Positions 25,583 to 33,880 of a stretch of DNA of 47,401 bases are shown here, one piece after another. Under the pieces are notes generated by a model, which was not told where the DNA came from, did no database searches, and saw only the letters and a program-made list of their open reading frames with translations. A program made the translations under genes and the position numbers. Origin of the DNA: CG1-02-35-72 sp036170135 (GTDB lineage Bacteria; Bacteroidota; Bacteroidia; Flavobacteriales; Flavobacteriaceae); assembly GCA_036170135.1 (NCBI GenBank), contig JAVHOP010000024.1, forward strand, positions 1 through 47,401, read 5' to 3'. Position 1 is the stretch's first letter, and every line of letters begins with the position of its first letter.

Positions 25583-27502
25583 ATGTTAGACGAGATTAAA
25601 GAAAACACTTCATTAGAAAACCGCGAAGAAGCTAATTTAAAAAAAATTGATATCGAAGAAAATTCAGCTATTGAGCAGCCTGTTTTAGATTTTGAAATAG
25701 CAACCGAAGCTAAAATGGATGAACCCATTTTAGAAGAAATGCCCAAAACGGAATCTGCTAAAATTAAAAAATCAGAAGTAAAAGAACGATCTTCAGATGA
25801 TTATAATAATGCCAATTTAGAATCTTTAGTTGAAACTTTAGATAACTTGGTAAACAATGCCCCGGTAAATAAAATTAAAGACGAGGTAGAAGAAATCAAA
25901 ACTATTTTTGACGCCAAATTCAGTGAGCTTTTAGCTGCGCAAAAAGCTGCATTTATTGCCGAAGGTGGCAATAGTATTGATTTTTATTTTTCTACACCTT
26001 ATAAAGCCAAATACAATTTATTATTAAATCAATATAAAAAATCTAGAGCTCAATTTTACAAGGCGTTAGATCAACAATTACATGATAATCTAAAATTAAA
26101 ATTAGATATTATCAATGCGCTTAAAGATTTGATTGATAATGTTGAAGATACTAATAAATACAGCACATTTAAAACATTACAAGAACGTTGGAATGCCGTT
26201 GGACAAATACCAAGAAACAATTATAATGATACTTGGCAAACATATTTACATCACGTAGAGCGATTTTATGATTTACTTCATTTAAATAATGATTTAAGAG
26301 ATTTAGATTTTAAACATAATTTAGAAGAAAAAGAAAAACTTATAAAACGCGCTCAAGAGCTTAGTTCTGAAAAAAATATTGATTTAGCTTTTAAAGAATT
26401 ACAACAATTACACAAAATTTGGAAAGAAGATATCGGTCCGGTTCAAAAAGAAATTCGCGAAGAAGTTTGGAATCGATTTAGCGATGCCACCAAGGTTATT
26501 CACGATAAACGTCACGAAGCTTTTAAAGATATTAAAGTTGAATTTGATGAAAATGCTGCCAAAAAAGAAGCATTAATTGCAACAATTGCTTCCTTTAATG
26601 TTGAAACATTAAAAAGTCATTCTGATTGGCAAAATGCCATTAAGTCAATAGAGAAATGTCGCGATGAATTCTTTAAAATCGGACGTGTTTCAAGAAAGCA
26701 AAATGAAGCGCTTTGGAAAAAATTTAAAGAGGTAACGCGCTCGTTTAATAGCGGTAAAAACGATTTTTACAAACTTGTTAAAAACGAACAATTAGATAAT
26801 CTTACCAAAAAAAGAGAACTTTTAAGTCAAGCACAATCCCTAAAAGATAGCGAAGATGTTGTCGCTGCCGCAGATATATTTAAAAAAATTCAAGCCGATT
26901 GGAAGAACATTGGGCACGTACCTAGAAAATATTCTGATAAAATTTGGAACGAATTTAAAGATGCTTGTAATCACTTTTTTGAAAGAATACACGCCGAAAA
27001 AGAAGTTGATAATAACAGCCAAATTGATGCGTTTAATGCTAAAAAAGCCTATTTAGAAGAGTTAAAGAAAAAAGCTGATGACAATGTTAAGGTAACACAA
27101 GATAATTTACAAGAATATATTAAAGATTGGAAAACTTTAGGTTATGTTCCCGATGGTAAACGCCAAATTGAAGACAAGTTTAATAAATTTTTAGAAAAAA
27201 GTTTAGAAGACTTAGAGTTAGATAAAAATGATTTGGCTTTTATTAAATATAAGATGCTAATGGATGGCTATAAGGCAACTAACAATTTTAAAAAGATTGA
27301 AAATGAGCAATTCTTTTTAATAAAAAAGATAGACGAATTAACACGCGAAATACAGCAATTAGATAATAATATGAGTTTCTTTTCTAATACAACAGAATCT
27401 AATCCACTGTTTAAAAATGTTTTAAAGACACTCAGAAAGAATCAAGAAGATTTAAAAATATTAAAAGAAAAATTTGATTATCTAAAAACGCTGTCTAACT
27501 AA
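25583..27502 (+). CDS. DUF349 repeat protein
   Basis: A 639-residue, highly charged, mostly helical protein. Residues 1-100 are acidic and low in complexity. From about 200 on there are five DUF349 units, each with a W-x3-G-x(V/I)P/S core: RWNAVGQIPR, IWKEDIGPVQ, EFFKIGRVSR, DWKNIGHVPR and DWKTLGYVPD, spaced about 70-80 residues apart. The C-terminus (about 580-639) is a predicted coiled coil. There is no signal peptide or membrane segment. The gene is monocistronic and ends 1 nt from the convergent fabH. The function of the family is unknown in Bacteroidota. Confidence 0.88.
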   Translation: MLDEIKENTSLENREEANLKKIDIEENSAIEQPVLDFEIATEAKMDEPILEEMPKTESAKIKKSEVKERSSDDYNNANLESLVETLDNLVNNAPVNKIKDEVEEIKTIFDAKFSELLAAQKAAFIAEGGNSIDFYFSTPYKAKYNLLLNQYKKSRAQFYKALDQQLHDNLKLKLDIINALKDLIDNVEDTNKYSTFKTLQERWNAVGQIPRNNYNDTWQTYLHHVERFYDLLHLNNDLRDLDFKHNLEEKEKLIKRAQELSSEKNIDLAFKELQQLHKIWKEDIGPVQKEIREEVWNRFSDATKVIHDKRHEAFKDIKVEFDENAAKKEALIATIASFNVETLKSHSDWQNAIKSIEKCRDEFFKIGRVSRKQNEALWKKFKEVTRSFNSGKNDFYKLVKNEQLDNLTKKRELLSQAQSLKDSEDVVAAADIFKKIQADWKNIGHVPRKYSDKIWNEFKDACNHFFERIHAEKEVDNNSQIDAFNAKKAYLEELKKKADDNVKVTQDNLQEYIKDWKTLGYVPDGKRQIEDKFNKFLEKSLEDLELDKNDLAFIKYKMLMDGYKATNNFKKIENEQFFLIKKIDELTREIQQLDNNMSFFSNTTESNPLFKNVLKTLRKNQEDLKILKEKFDYLKTLSN

Positions 27503-27503
27503 T

Positions 27504-28511
27504 TTACCATCTAATTATAGCGCTTCCCCAAGTAAAGCCACTGCCAAAAGTAGCGAGCACAACTAAATCTCCCGATTTAATTTTGCCTTGTTTCCAAGCT
27601 TGTGTTAGTGCAATAGGAATAGAAGCGGCGGTTGTATTGCCAAATTCTGTAATATTATTAAATACTTGATCGTCTCGTAACTTAAACCGTCTTTGTACAA
27701 ACTGAGAGATTCTTAAGTTGGCTTGATGCGGAATAAACATGTCTATATCGGCAGCCGTAAGATTGTTTTTAGATAAACCTTCATTGATAACTTCATCAAA
27801 ACGTACCACGGCATTTTTAAATACCAATTGACCATTCATATATGGGAAATAATCTGGGTCAATTTGATTGTTTTCTTTGATGAGTTGAGGAACCCAATGT
27901 TGAATGCTCGGACTCTTTACGATTAGCTCTTCGGCATATTTACCTTCAGAATGTAAATGAGTTGACAAGATTCCTTTTGTGTTATCTTCTTCTCTTGATA
28001 AGACTGCAGCACCGGCTCCATCTCCAAAAATGACCGTAACACCACGCCCTCTAGTTGTTTTATCTAATCCACCCGAATGGAATTCACTGCCAATTACTAA
28101 AACGTTCTTATACATTCCTGTTTTAACAAATTGATCGGCAGTTGAGAGTGCATAAATAAATCCGGAGCACTGATTTCTAACATCTAAAGCGCCAACGGTA
28201 TTCATTTCTAGCATGTTTTGAATCATCACACCACAACCCGGAAAATACAAATCGGGACTTAAAGTAGCAAACACAATAAAGTCAATATCTTTTGGTTCTA
28301 GTCCAGCTCGTTTTATGGCAATTCTGGCTGCTTTAGCACCCATTACGGCAGATGAGTCTTCGCTACCTTCTTTAATCCAACGTCGTTCTTTAATGCCTGT
28401 TCGCTCTTGAATCCATGCATCGGTGGTATCCATCATTTTAGACAAATCGTCATTAGTCACCACATTTTCAGGAACATAATAACCTAGTCCACTTATTTTT
28501 GAATTGTACAT
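27504..28511 (-). CDS. fabH: 3-oxoacyl-[acyl-carrier-protein] synthase III
   Basis: Starts fatty-acid synthesis by condensing acyl-CoA with malonyl-ACP. The 335 residues have the thiolase fold with the nucleophile Cys115 in VRNQCSGFIYAL, the His of FIPHQANLRI and the Asn of EFGNTTAASIPIAL, completing the Cys-His-Asn triad. The GGGRGVTV-type loop reads TTRGRGVTVIFGDGAGAAVL. It is a stand-alone gene away from plsX/rpmF and may be one of several FabH paralogues. It converges with the DUF349 gene with no room for a terminator. Confidence 0.94.
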   Translation of the reverse strand: MYNSKISGLGYYVPENVVTNDDLSKMMDTTDAWIQERTGIKERRWIKEGSEDSSAVMGAKAARIAIKRAGLEPKDIDFIVFATLSPDLYFPGCGVMIQNMLEMNTVGALDVRNQCSGFIYALSTADQFVKTGMYKNVLVIGSEFHSGGLDKTTRGRGVTVIFGDGAGAAVLSREEDNTKGILSTHLHSEGKYAEELIVKSPSIQHWVPQLIKENNQIDPDYFPYMNGQLVFKNAVVRFDEVINEGLSKNNLTAADIDMFIPHQANLRISQFVQRRFKLRDDQVFNNITEFGNTTAASIPIALTQAWKQGKIKSGDLVVLATFGSGFTWGSAIIRW

Positions 28512-28621
28512 ATTTTTAGGTTTAAATTTAAAACATCTTAAAATAAAGATAGTTTAAATAAGTTTAAGGTAATTTTTAATGCAATTTAAAAATATTTTGC
28601 CGTATAATCAAAAATTAACAC

Positions 28622-28634
28622 TGTCAATATGACA
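28622..28634. promoter_or_regulatory. Inverted repeat upstream of htpG
   Basis: TGTCA-ATA-TGACA is a perfect 5-bp inverted repeat with a 3-nt centre, 10 nt upstream of the candidate -33 box of htpG. A same-pattern site (TGACA-AAT-TGGCA) occurs at 47370-47382. It may be the operator of a stress regulator; the binding protein is unknown. Confidence 0.4.
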
Positions 28635-28644
28635 TTTTATATTT

Positions 28645-28670
28645 TTTGGTATTTTTTTTGACTTAATAAC
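28645..28670 (+). promoter_or_regulatory. Candidate htpG promoter block shared with groES
   Basis: The 26 nt from TTTGG to ATAAC match the groES upstream block (42877-42852, minus) at 20 of 26 positions, including the core TGACTT. Both blocks begin with a TTTG -33 box and put TA after an 18-nt spacer, and both sit 49-55 nt before the start codon counted from the first T. The -7 box is poor, so an alternative sigma factor or an activator is possible. Confidence 0.5.
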
Positions 28671-28693
28671 GTAAACTAAAATTTATTATAATT

Positions 28694-30571
28694 ATGACAA
28701 AAGGAACGATTAATGTAACGGTCGAAAATATTTTCCCGCTTATTAAAAAGTTTTTGTATTCCGATCACGAAATATTTTTAAGAGAACTCGTGTCTAATGC
28801 AACTGACGCTACTTTAAAATTAAAACATTTAGCTTCAATTGGCGAATTTAAAGACAGTCTAGATGATGTTAAAATTGAAGTGATTGTCGATAAAAAAAAC
28901 AAGCAAATCAAAATTATCGACCAAGGCATTGGGATGACTGCCGATGAGGTCAAAAAATATATCAATGAAATTGCCTTTTCGGGAGCTGAAGAATTTTTAG
29001 ATAAATACAAAGATAAAGGCGATGACCCTGGAATCATTGGGCATTTTGGACTCGGTTTTTACTCCGCATTTATGGTTGCAGATAAAGTTGAAATCATTTC
29101 AAAATCGTTTAAAGAAGATACGGAAGCTATTCACTGGACTTGCGATGGTTCACCTAATTACAGCCTAGAAAAATCGGACAAAAATGAACGAGGAACAGAG
29201 ATTATCTTAAACGTCTCTGACGACTCTAAAGATTTTTTAGAAGATTCAAAAATTGAAGGTTTATTGGTTAAGTACAATAAATTTATGCCTATTCCGATAA
29301 AATTCGGCACCAAAGAAGAAACTATCAAAGAAGGCGAAGGCGATAAGGCGAAAGATAAAAAAGTAACCGTTGACCACATTATCAATAATCCAAACCCCGC
29401 GTGGACTAAAAAACCAGCAGATTTAAAGGATGAAGATTACAAAACTTTTTATCACGAATTGTACCCGATGCAATTTGCTGAACCCTTGTTTAACATTCAT
29501 TTAAATGTTGATTATCCGTTTCATCTAACTGGTATTTTGTATTTTCCTAAATTGTCAAACAATTTAGATATGCAAAAAGACCGTATTCAATTATATCAAA
29601 ATCAAGTTTTTGTTACCGATAATGTAGAAGGTATTGTCCCCGACTTCTTACAAATGTTAAAAGGGGTAATTGATTCTCCCGACATTCCGTTAAACGTGTC
29701 GCGTTCATACTTACAAGCCGATGGCGCTGTAAAAAAAATTTCGGGATATATCACTAAAAAAGTAGCCGATAAATTAGAATCAAATTTTAAGAATAGCCGT
29801 GAAGATTTCGAAAAAAATTGGAACGATATTAAAGTGATTATTGAATATGGCATGTTGTCAGAACCTAAATTTTTTGATAAAGCCAAAAAATTTGCTTTGT
29901 TTCCAACGGTTGATGGCACTTATTTTACTTTTGATGAATTTACAGAAAAGGTTAAAGATTTACAAACTGACAAAGATGGCAAATTGGTTGTGTTATATAC
30001 CTCCGATAAGGACAAACAACACAGTTATATTGTAGATGCCAAAGCCAAAGGTTACGAAGTTGTACTGTTAGATTCGCCTATCGTGTCGCATTTGATTCAA
30101 AAATTGGAAAGCGATAACGAAAAGACTTCTTTTGTCCGCGTTGACGCCGATTATATCGATAATTTAATCAAAAAAGAAGACACTAAAATCTCTAAATTAT
30201 CTGATGAGGATAAAGATAAACTGAAAGCTATTATTGAAGAAGTCGTACCAAAAGAGACCTATTCTGTGCAAATGGAATCGTTAGATAGCGATGCCAATCC
30301 GTTTATTATTACACAACCCGAGTTTATGCGCCGTATGAAAGAAATGAGCGCAACCGGCGGTGGTGGTATGATGGGAATGGGCAACTTTCCCGATATGTAT
30401 AATTTGGTGGTGAATACCAATAACGACTTGATGGATAAAATTTTAAAAGCCAAAACCAATAAAGAAAAGTATGTAAATCAAGCTTTAGATTTGGCCAAAT
30501 TGTCTCAAAATTTGTTAAAAGGCGAAGCCCTAACCAATTTTATAAAACGCAGTTTTGAGTTGATGAAGTAA
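28694..30571 (+). CDS. htpG: Molecular chaperone HtpG (Hsp90)
   Basis: An ATP-dependent cytosolic chaperone. The 625 residues match bacterial Hsp90. The GHKL ATPase domain has HEIFLRELVSNATDATLKLK with the catalytic Glu, IDQGIGMTADEVKKYINEIA and GHFGLGFYSAFMVAD. The middle domain follows (YPMQFAEPLFNIHLNVDYPF, PLNVSRSYLQAD), and then a C-terminal dimerisation domain with NPFIITQPEFMRRMKEMSA and a Gly/Met-rich GGGGMMGMGNFPDMYNLVVN stretch. It is monocistronic, with a strong terminator after it. Confidence 0.97.
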   Translation: MTKGTINVTVENIFPLIKKFLYSDHEIFLRELVSNATDATLKLKHLASIGEFKDSLDDVKIEVIVDKKNKQIKIIDQGIGMTADEVKKYINEIAFSGAEEFLDKYKDKGDDPGIIGHFGLGFYSAFMVADKVEIISKSFKEDTEAIHWTCDGSPNYSLEKSDKNERGTEIILNVSDDSKDFLEDSKIEGLLVKYNKFMPIPIKFGTKEETIKEGEGDKAKDKKVTVDHIINNPNPAWTKKPADLKDEDYKTFYHELYPMQFAEPLFNIHLNVDYPFHLTGILYFPKLSNNLDMQKDRIQLYQNQVFVTDNVEGIVPDFLQMLKGVIDSPDIPLNVSRSYLQADGAVKKISGYITKKVADKLESNFKNSREDFEKNWNDIKVIIEYGMLSEPKFFDKAKKFALFPTVDGTYFTFDEFTEKVKDLQTDKDGKLVVLYTSDKDKQHSYIVDAKAKGYEVVLLDSPIVSHLIQKLESDNEKTSFVRVDADYIDNLIKKEDTKISKLSDEDKDKLKAIIEEVVPKETYSVQMESLDSDANPFIITQPEFMRRMKEMSATGGGGMMGMGNFPDMYNLVVNTNNDLMDKILKAKTNKEKYVNQALDLAKLSQNLLKGEALTNFIKRSFELMK

Positions 30572-30591
30572 TTTATTTCAATCAAATATTT

Positions 30592-30635
30592 AAGAAAACC
30601 CTTATCAAAACACATTCGATAAGGGTTTTCTTATT
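30592..30635 (+). terminator. Intrinsic terminator after htpG
   Basis: A perfect 15-bp stem (AAGAAAACCCTTATC at 30592-30606, paired with 30618-30632) with an 11-nt loop begins 20 nt after the htpG stop. The descending arm carries a T-rich 3' side followed by ATTTT, as in a Rho-independent terminator. Confidence 0.85.
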
Positions 30636-30710
30636 TTAACGTCCTGAGAGGCAGTAACGATTTTAAAAATTTAATCGGTAAAATAAGAATCGTGTCGATT
30701 AAAATAAAAT

Positions 30711-30740
30711 TTTGAAATGAAAGTTTTATAATTACATTTG
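30711..30740 (+). promoter_or_regulatory. Bacteroidota-type promoter of the CDGSH gene
   Basis: TTTG at 30711-30714 is followed after 18 nt by TACATTTG at 30733-30740, an exact TAnnTTTG -7 element at near-consensus spacing. Transcription would begin near 30746, giving a leader of about 15 nt. Confidence 0.65.
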
Positions 30741-30760
30741 AAATAATAAAATCAATTATT

Positions 30761-30997
30761 ATGAAATTACCAAAACGCGCAGGTGATAGTCCTACAAAAG
30801 TCGCACTCGAAAAAGATAAAAAGTATGCATGGTGTACTTGTGGTTTGTCAAATAAACAACCTTTTTGTGATGGTGCGCATAAAGAATGTGAAATGAAACC
30901 GCTTATTTTTTCGGTTGAAGAAGAAAAAACGGCACATTTATGCAATTGCAAACAAACAAAAAATGGACCTTATTGTGATGGGGCTCATAAAAACTAA
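30761..30997 (+). CDS. Double CDGSH iron-sulfur protein
   Basis: A 78-residue protein with two complete CDGSH 2Fe-2S sites, each C-x-C ... C-D-G-A-H. Site 1 uses C25, C27, C36 and H40; site 2 uses C61, C63, C72 and H76. The fourth position is Ala where the name-giving motif has Ser, a common variant. The two-site architecture is like human CISD3/MiNT. There is no membrane anchor, so it is probably a soluble redox or cluster-transfer protein. The Nudix gene follows after 3 nt. Confidence 0.93.
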   Translation: MKLPKRAGDSPTKVALEKDKKYAWCTCGLSNKQPFCDGAHKECEMKPLIFSVEEEKTAHLCNCKQTKNGPYCDGAHKN

Positions 30998-31000
30998 ACC

Positions 31001-31393
31001 ATGTCTGGTAAAGTTTTTGCAGCTTCGGGCATCATTTTAAAAGACCATAAAATTCTACTTATAAAACGCTCAAATTACACACCAATTTTTGCTGGTTTTT
31101 GGGCTTGTCCGGGTGGTCGCGCAGAACCGTGCGAAACAGCCGAGCAAAATGTTATTAGAGAGGTAAAAGAAGAGGTAAACCTCAATTTTAAACCAACCGA
31201 AATCTTAACAACAGCCACTTGGGAAAACCGATTCTTATATCGATTTTTAGGATCGTGGTCTGGCGAAATTATTATTCAAGAGGCAGAAGTAACCGATTAT
31301 AATTGGTTTACTTTTGAAGAAGCAAAAAAATTAGCCTTGGCTTTTGATTACGGCAAGGTGATTGAATTAGTAAGGCAAAAAGATTTGATATAA
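31001..31393 (+). CDS. NUDIX hydrolase
   Basis: A 130-residue single-domain Nudix pyrophosphohydrolase. The Nudix box runs G39-x5-E45-x7-R53-E54-V-K-E57-E58-V, keeping all catalytic Glu residues; the Gly normally following is Asn60. KILLIKRSN (17-25) and GFWACPGGR are typical of MutT-like enzymes. The substrate could be an oxidised nucleotide, NDP-sugar or dinucleotide; the box alone does not decide. It shares a transcript with the CDGSH protein, perhaps linking it to oxidative stress. Confidence 0.9.
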   Translation: MSGKVFAASGIILKDHKILLIKRSNYTPIFAGFWACPGGRAEPCETAEQNVIREVKEEVNLNFKPTEILTTATWENRFLYRFLGSWSGEIIIQEAEVTDYNWFTFEEAKKLALAFDYGKVIELVRQKDLI

Positions 31394-31399
31394 ATAATT

Positions 31400-32185
31400 T
31401 TATTCAAAAATATCATTTAGCACTTTAGCCAAACGAATACCTCCTTTTTGCAATTGTTGTCTAACGGTATTAAAATAATCGTAAGAGTAGCGGTAAGACA
31501 ATTTATCACCGTTTTGGGCCGACTCGTACACGGTTTTAGCTAAAGCTTGCGATTCGTAAGCCCAGTCTAAAATACTTCCTTTTTGAATAGCTGCTACTTG
31601 CCCTTTTGACAACTTATCTGCATTATCAGCTATTTCGAAGTAGCTCATTTTATAACTGTCAATCATATCGCTATCCCATACGCGGTGCAGATTAGAAGAT
31701 TCATTAAACCATTTTACTTTAATATCATTACCACCTTTATCTTCACCTCTTCCAACATGAAGAGGTTGATGTAAATCGCCTATAAAATGAATGAGCATTT
31801 TAAGATAAAAAGCCTTGTCTTCTTTAGAGGCAAGAGGGTCTTTTAGTATCTTTATACAAGTTTCTATACCTTGAATTAAATCGCCATTTTCATCTGCTTT
31901 AGCAGAGTCATATTTTTCGCCAAATTCAAAATTTACATAATGCCAATTGTAATATTTGTCATAAGCTTTATCTGATTTAATATCGTCAGAAAAAGTGCTG
32001 TAAAAAGCCAATGTATGGCAATCTAAAAGTCTTGCAATTGCTTTTTTTGTTTTTCGTGATAGGTAATTATCGGCAATTTCACCAACTGTTCGGTGGCCGG
32101 TTGCACCCCAATTTGGTATATTAGCTTGAACTGAAATATTTAATGAGAATAAAATGATAAAAATTAAAGTGATTTTTGTTTTCAT
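31400..32185 (-). CDS. Secreted S1/P1 nuclease
   Basis: A 261-residue zinc-dependent single-strand nuclease/3'-nucleotidase. A signal peptide (MKTKITLIFIILFSLNISVQ, cleavage near 21) leads to NWGATGHRTVGEIADNYL with the N-proximal Trp26 and His31. HFIGDLHQPLHVGRGEDKGG and LHRVWDSDMI supply most His/Asp ligands of the trinuclear zinc site. It is exported, so it probably degrades external nucleic acid for phosphate or nucleosides. It is divergent from the SPFH operon and shares a 107-nt spacer with it. Confidence 0.93.
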   Translation of the reverse strand: MKTKITLIFIILFSLNISVQANIPNWGATGHRTVGEIADNYLSRKTKKAIARLLDCHTLAFYSTFSDDIKSDKAYDKYYNWHYVNFEFGEKYDSAKADENGDLIQGIETCIKILKDPLASKEDKAFYLKMLIHFIGDLHQPLHVGRGEDKGGNDIKVKWFNESSNLHRVWDSDMIDSYKMSYFEIADNADKLSKGQVAAIQKGSILDWAYESQALAKTVYESAQNGDKLSYRYSYDYFNTVRQQLQKGGIRLAKVLNDIFE

Positions 32186-32226
32186 TGCGTTTTTTTTTGA
32201 AAAAGGATAAAGATAATTAAAAATAT

Positions 32227-32260
32227 TTTGAAATAGTTACTTAATTTTTAGATATCTTTG
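32227..32260 (+). promoter_or_regulatory. Candidate promoter of the SPFH operon
   Basis: TTTG (32227-32230) and, after 22 nt, TATCTTTG (32253-32260), an exact TAnnTTTG element. Initiation would fall near 32266, about 27 nt before the SPFH ATG. The -7 box is embedded in the ATATC repeats described next. Confidence 0.45.
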
Positions 32261-32278
32261 TGATATCAAAATAATATC
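32251..32278. promoter_or_regulatory. Three phased ATATC boxes, candidate Arc-type operator
   Basis: GATATC at 32251-32256, GATATC at 32262-32267 and AATATC at 32273-32278 are separated by exactly 11 bp start to start. They cover the -7 element and the predicted start site. Ribbon-helix-helix dimers bind paired half-sites about one helical turn apart, and the last gene of this operon encodes such a protein. The link to that regulator is inference. Confidence 0.45.
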
Positions 32279-32292
32279 AAATCAAAATTATC

Positions 32293-33153
32293 ATGAAAAA
32301 AGAAAATGTTATTAAGCCTTCAAATGGATACGCCATGTTATTCGTAAACATCCTATTTTTACTTATTGGAATTTTTGGATTAGCTAGATTAGAAAATCCT
32401 TGGTTTATAATTTTAATATTCTTATTTATTATTACCGTTCCCGGATTCTTTTTGGTCAATCCAAATACTTCTAAAGTTTTGTTGTTGTTTGGTAAATATA
32501 TCGGAACCGTAAAAGAAAACGGCTTTTATTGGGCAAATCCATTTTATACAAAAAAATTCCTGTCATTACGCGCTAGTAATTTTGACAGCGAACGTGTAAA
32601 AGTGAATGATAAATTAGGAAATCCAATTATGATTAGTACCATTTTGGTATGGCGTGTAAAAGATACTTATAAAGCTGCTTTTGAAGTTGACAATCACGAA
32701 AATTTTGTCCGTGTTCAAAGCGATGCTGCAGTTCGTAAATTAGCGAGTATGTATCCTTACGATAATTTTGAAGACGAAGGTGTTAAAGAAGCGATTACCT
32801 TGCGTTCTAGTTTAAATGAAGTGAGTAAGGCTTTAGAAACAGAAATTGAAGAACGTTTAGAAATTGCAGGTATCGAGGTGCTCGAAGCTCGTATTGCTTA
32901 TTTAGCTTATGCCCAAGAAATTGCCCAAGCCATGTTAAAACGCCAACAAGCCACTGCCATAGTGGCGGCACGTCACAAAATTGTTGAAGGCGCGGTGAGT
33001 ATGGTAGAAATGGCATTAAAACGTTTGAGCGAAAATAATATCATTGAATTAGACGAAGAGCGTAAAGCGGCTATGGTTAGCAACTTAATGGTAGTGTTGT
33101 GCTCGGATAAAGATGTGAGTCCGGTGATAAATACAGGTACATTAAATACTTAA
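32293..33153 (+). CDS. SPFH domain (band 7/stomatin-like) protein
   Basis: A 286-residue membrane-anchored SPFH protein. Two N-terminal hydrophobic helices (about 12-28 and 36-54, separated by LARLENP) are followed by the SPFH domain: SKVLLLFGKYIGTVKENGFY, SERVKVNDKLGNPIMISTIL, and a helical tail rich in Ala and Glu (EEIEERLEIAGIEVLEARIA-like, then AQEIAQAMLKRQQATAIVAA). Such proteins oligomerise at membranes as scaffolds for partners. A DUF4177 gene begins 4 nt after its stop. The partner is unknown; the operon offers DUF1648 and the hydrolase. Confidence 0.92.
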   Translation: MKKENVIKPSNGYAMLFVNILFLLIGIFGLARLENPWFIILIFLFIITVPGFFLVNPNTSKVLLLFGKYIGTVKENGFYWANPFYTKKFLSLRASNFDSERVKVNDKLGNPIMISTILVWRVKDTYKAAFEVDNHENFVRVQSDAAVRKLASMYPYDNFEDEGVKEAITLRSSLNEVSKALETEIEERLEIAGIEVLEARIAYLAYAQEIAQAMLKRQQATAIVAARHKIVEGAVSMVEMALKRLSENNIIELDEERKAAMVSNLMVVLCSDKDVSPVINTGTLNT

Positions 33154-33157
33154 ACCA

Positions 33158-33322
33158 ATGAAAGAATATAAAATTTTAAAAGTTGGTATATTTAAAAAGG
33201 ATGTCAATCTAGAAGAAGAATTAAATCAGTTAGCAAGAGAAGGATGGCGCGTTTCAAGTGCCACTCATGACCATGGGAGGTTTGTTAAAATACTCTTAGA
33301 ACGCGATAAAAATAGAATGTAA
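33158..33322 (+). CDS. Small DUF4177-like protein
   Basis: A 54-residue protein (MKEYKILKVGIFKKDVNLEE, then ELNQLAREGWRVSSATHDHG, then a short basic tail). The pattern strand, helix with L-x-E-L-N-x-L-A-x-E-G-W-R-V, then strand FVKILLERD is that of DUF4177. It is cytosolic. It lies 4 nt after the SPFH gene and 18 nt before DUF1648, within one transcript. Its size falls below common annotation cut-offs. Confidence 0.8.
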   Translation: MKEYKILKVGIFKKDVNLEEELNQLAREGWRVSSATHDHGRFVKILLERDKNRM

Positions 33323-33340
33323 ATTTTTGATTTTCAATTA

Positions 33341-33880
33341 ATGGGATTGTTTAATTTATTTAGAAAATATGAAGATAGGCCGCGCATAAAAATCGAACCT
33401 ACTGCCTTTGATAAAATTTTAGAAGCCTTGGCACTCGTTTTTTTATTGTTGCTTTTGGTGATGGTTTTACAGCATTATACCGATTTGCCTGAAAAAATCC
33501 CTACACAATTTGACAATGCTGGTGCGGTAATAGAATATGGTTCAAAACACACGATTTTGATATTGCCAACATTGGGCGTAGTTATTTTTATTATGATGTT
33601 AATATTAAATCGGTTTCCACATAAATTCAATTATTTGGTAAAAATCACTCCCCAAAATGCCCCTCAGCAATACCGCTTAGGAACAAGCATTATCCGATTT
33701 GCTAATCTATTTGTGATGGGAATTTTTTATTATACAAGTTATAAAATAGTCAATATTTCTCTTCATCAAACCACACCAACTTTAGATAAATGGTTTGTGC
33801 CTTTGGTTTTAGGAATCGCCATTTTTGGCACAATTAGCATTTATATTGTTTCATTAATAAAAAATAAAAAGCAAAAATGA
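33341..33880 (+). CDS. DUF1648 membrane protein
   Basis: A 179-residue membrane protein with about four helices (near 30-45, 70-86, 122-140 and 153-173). It contains the DUF1648 segment LPEKIPTQFDNAGAVIEYGS, a P-x2-P-x-H/QFD-type motif. Such proteins are related to the SdpI immunity family, though this one is short and lacks the SdpI-like domain. Its stop overlaps the ATG of the hydrolase gene (ATGA at 33877-33880), so the two are probably translationally coupled. Confidence 0.87.
   Translation: MGLFNLFRKYEDRPRIKIEPTAFDKILEALALVFLLLLLVMVLQHYTDLPEKIPTQFDNAGAVIEYGSKHTILILPTLGVVIFIMMLILNRFPHKFNYLVKITPQNAPQQYRLGTSIIRFANLFVMGIFYYTSYKIVNISLHQTTPTLDKWFVPLVLGIAIFGTISIYIVSLIKNKKQK

Noticed and set aside
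29602..29919. 105-codon antisense frame in htpG
   Set aside because: Conserved Hsp90 sequence on the other strand fully explains the open frame.
30592..30635. Palindrome as a REP-like or mobile repeat
   Set aside because: Its position just after htpG, its single occurrence and its T-rich 3' side fit an intrinsic terminator.
33341..33880. DUF1648 protein as a full SdpI-type bacteriocin immunity protein
   Set aside because: It is short and lacks the second SdpI-like domain, and no toxin gene of that type is nearby.
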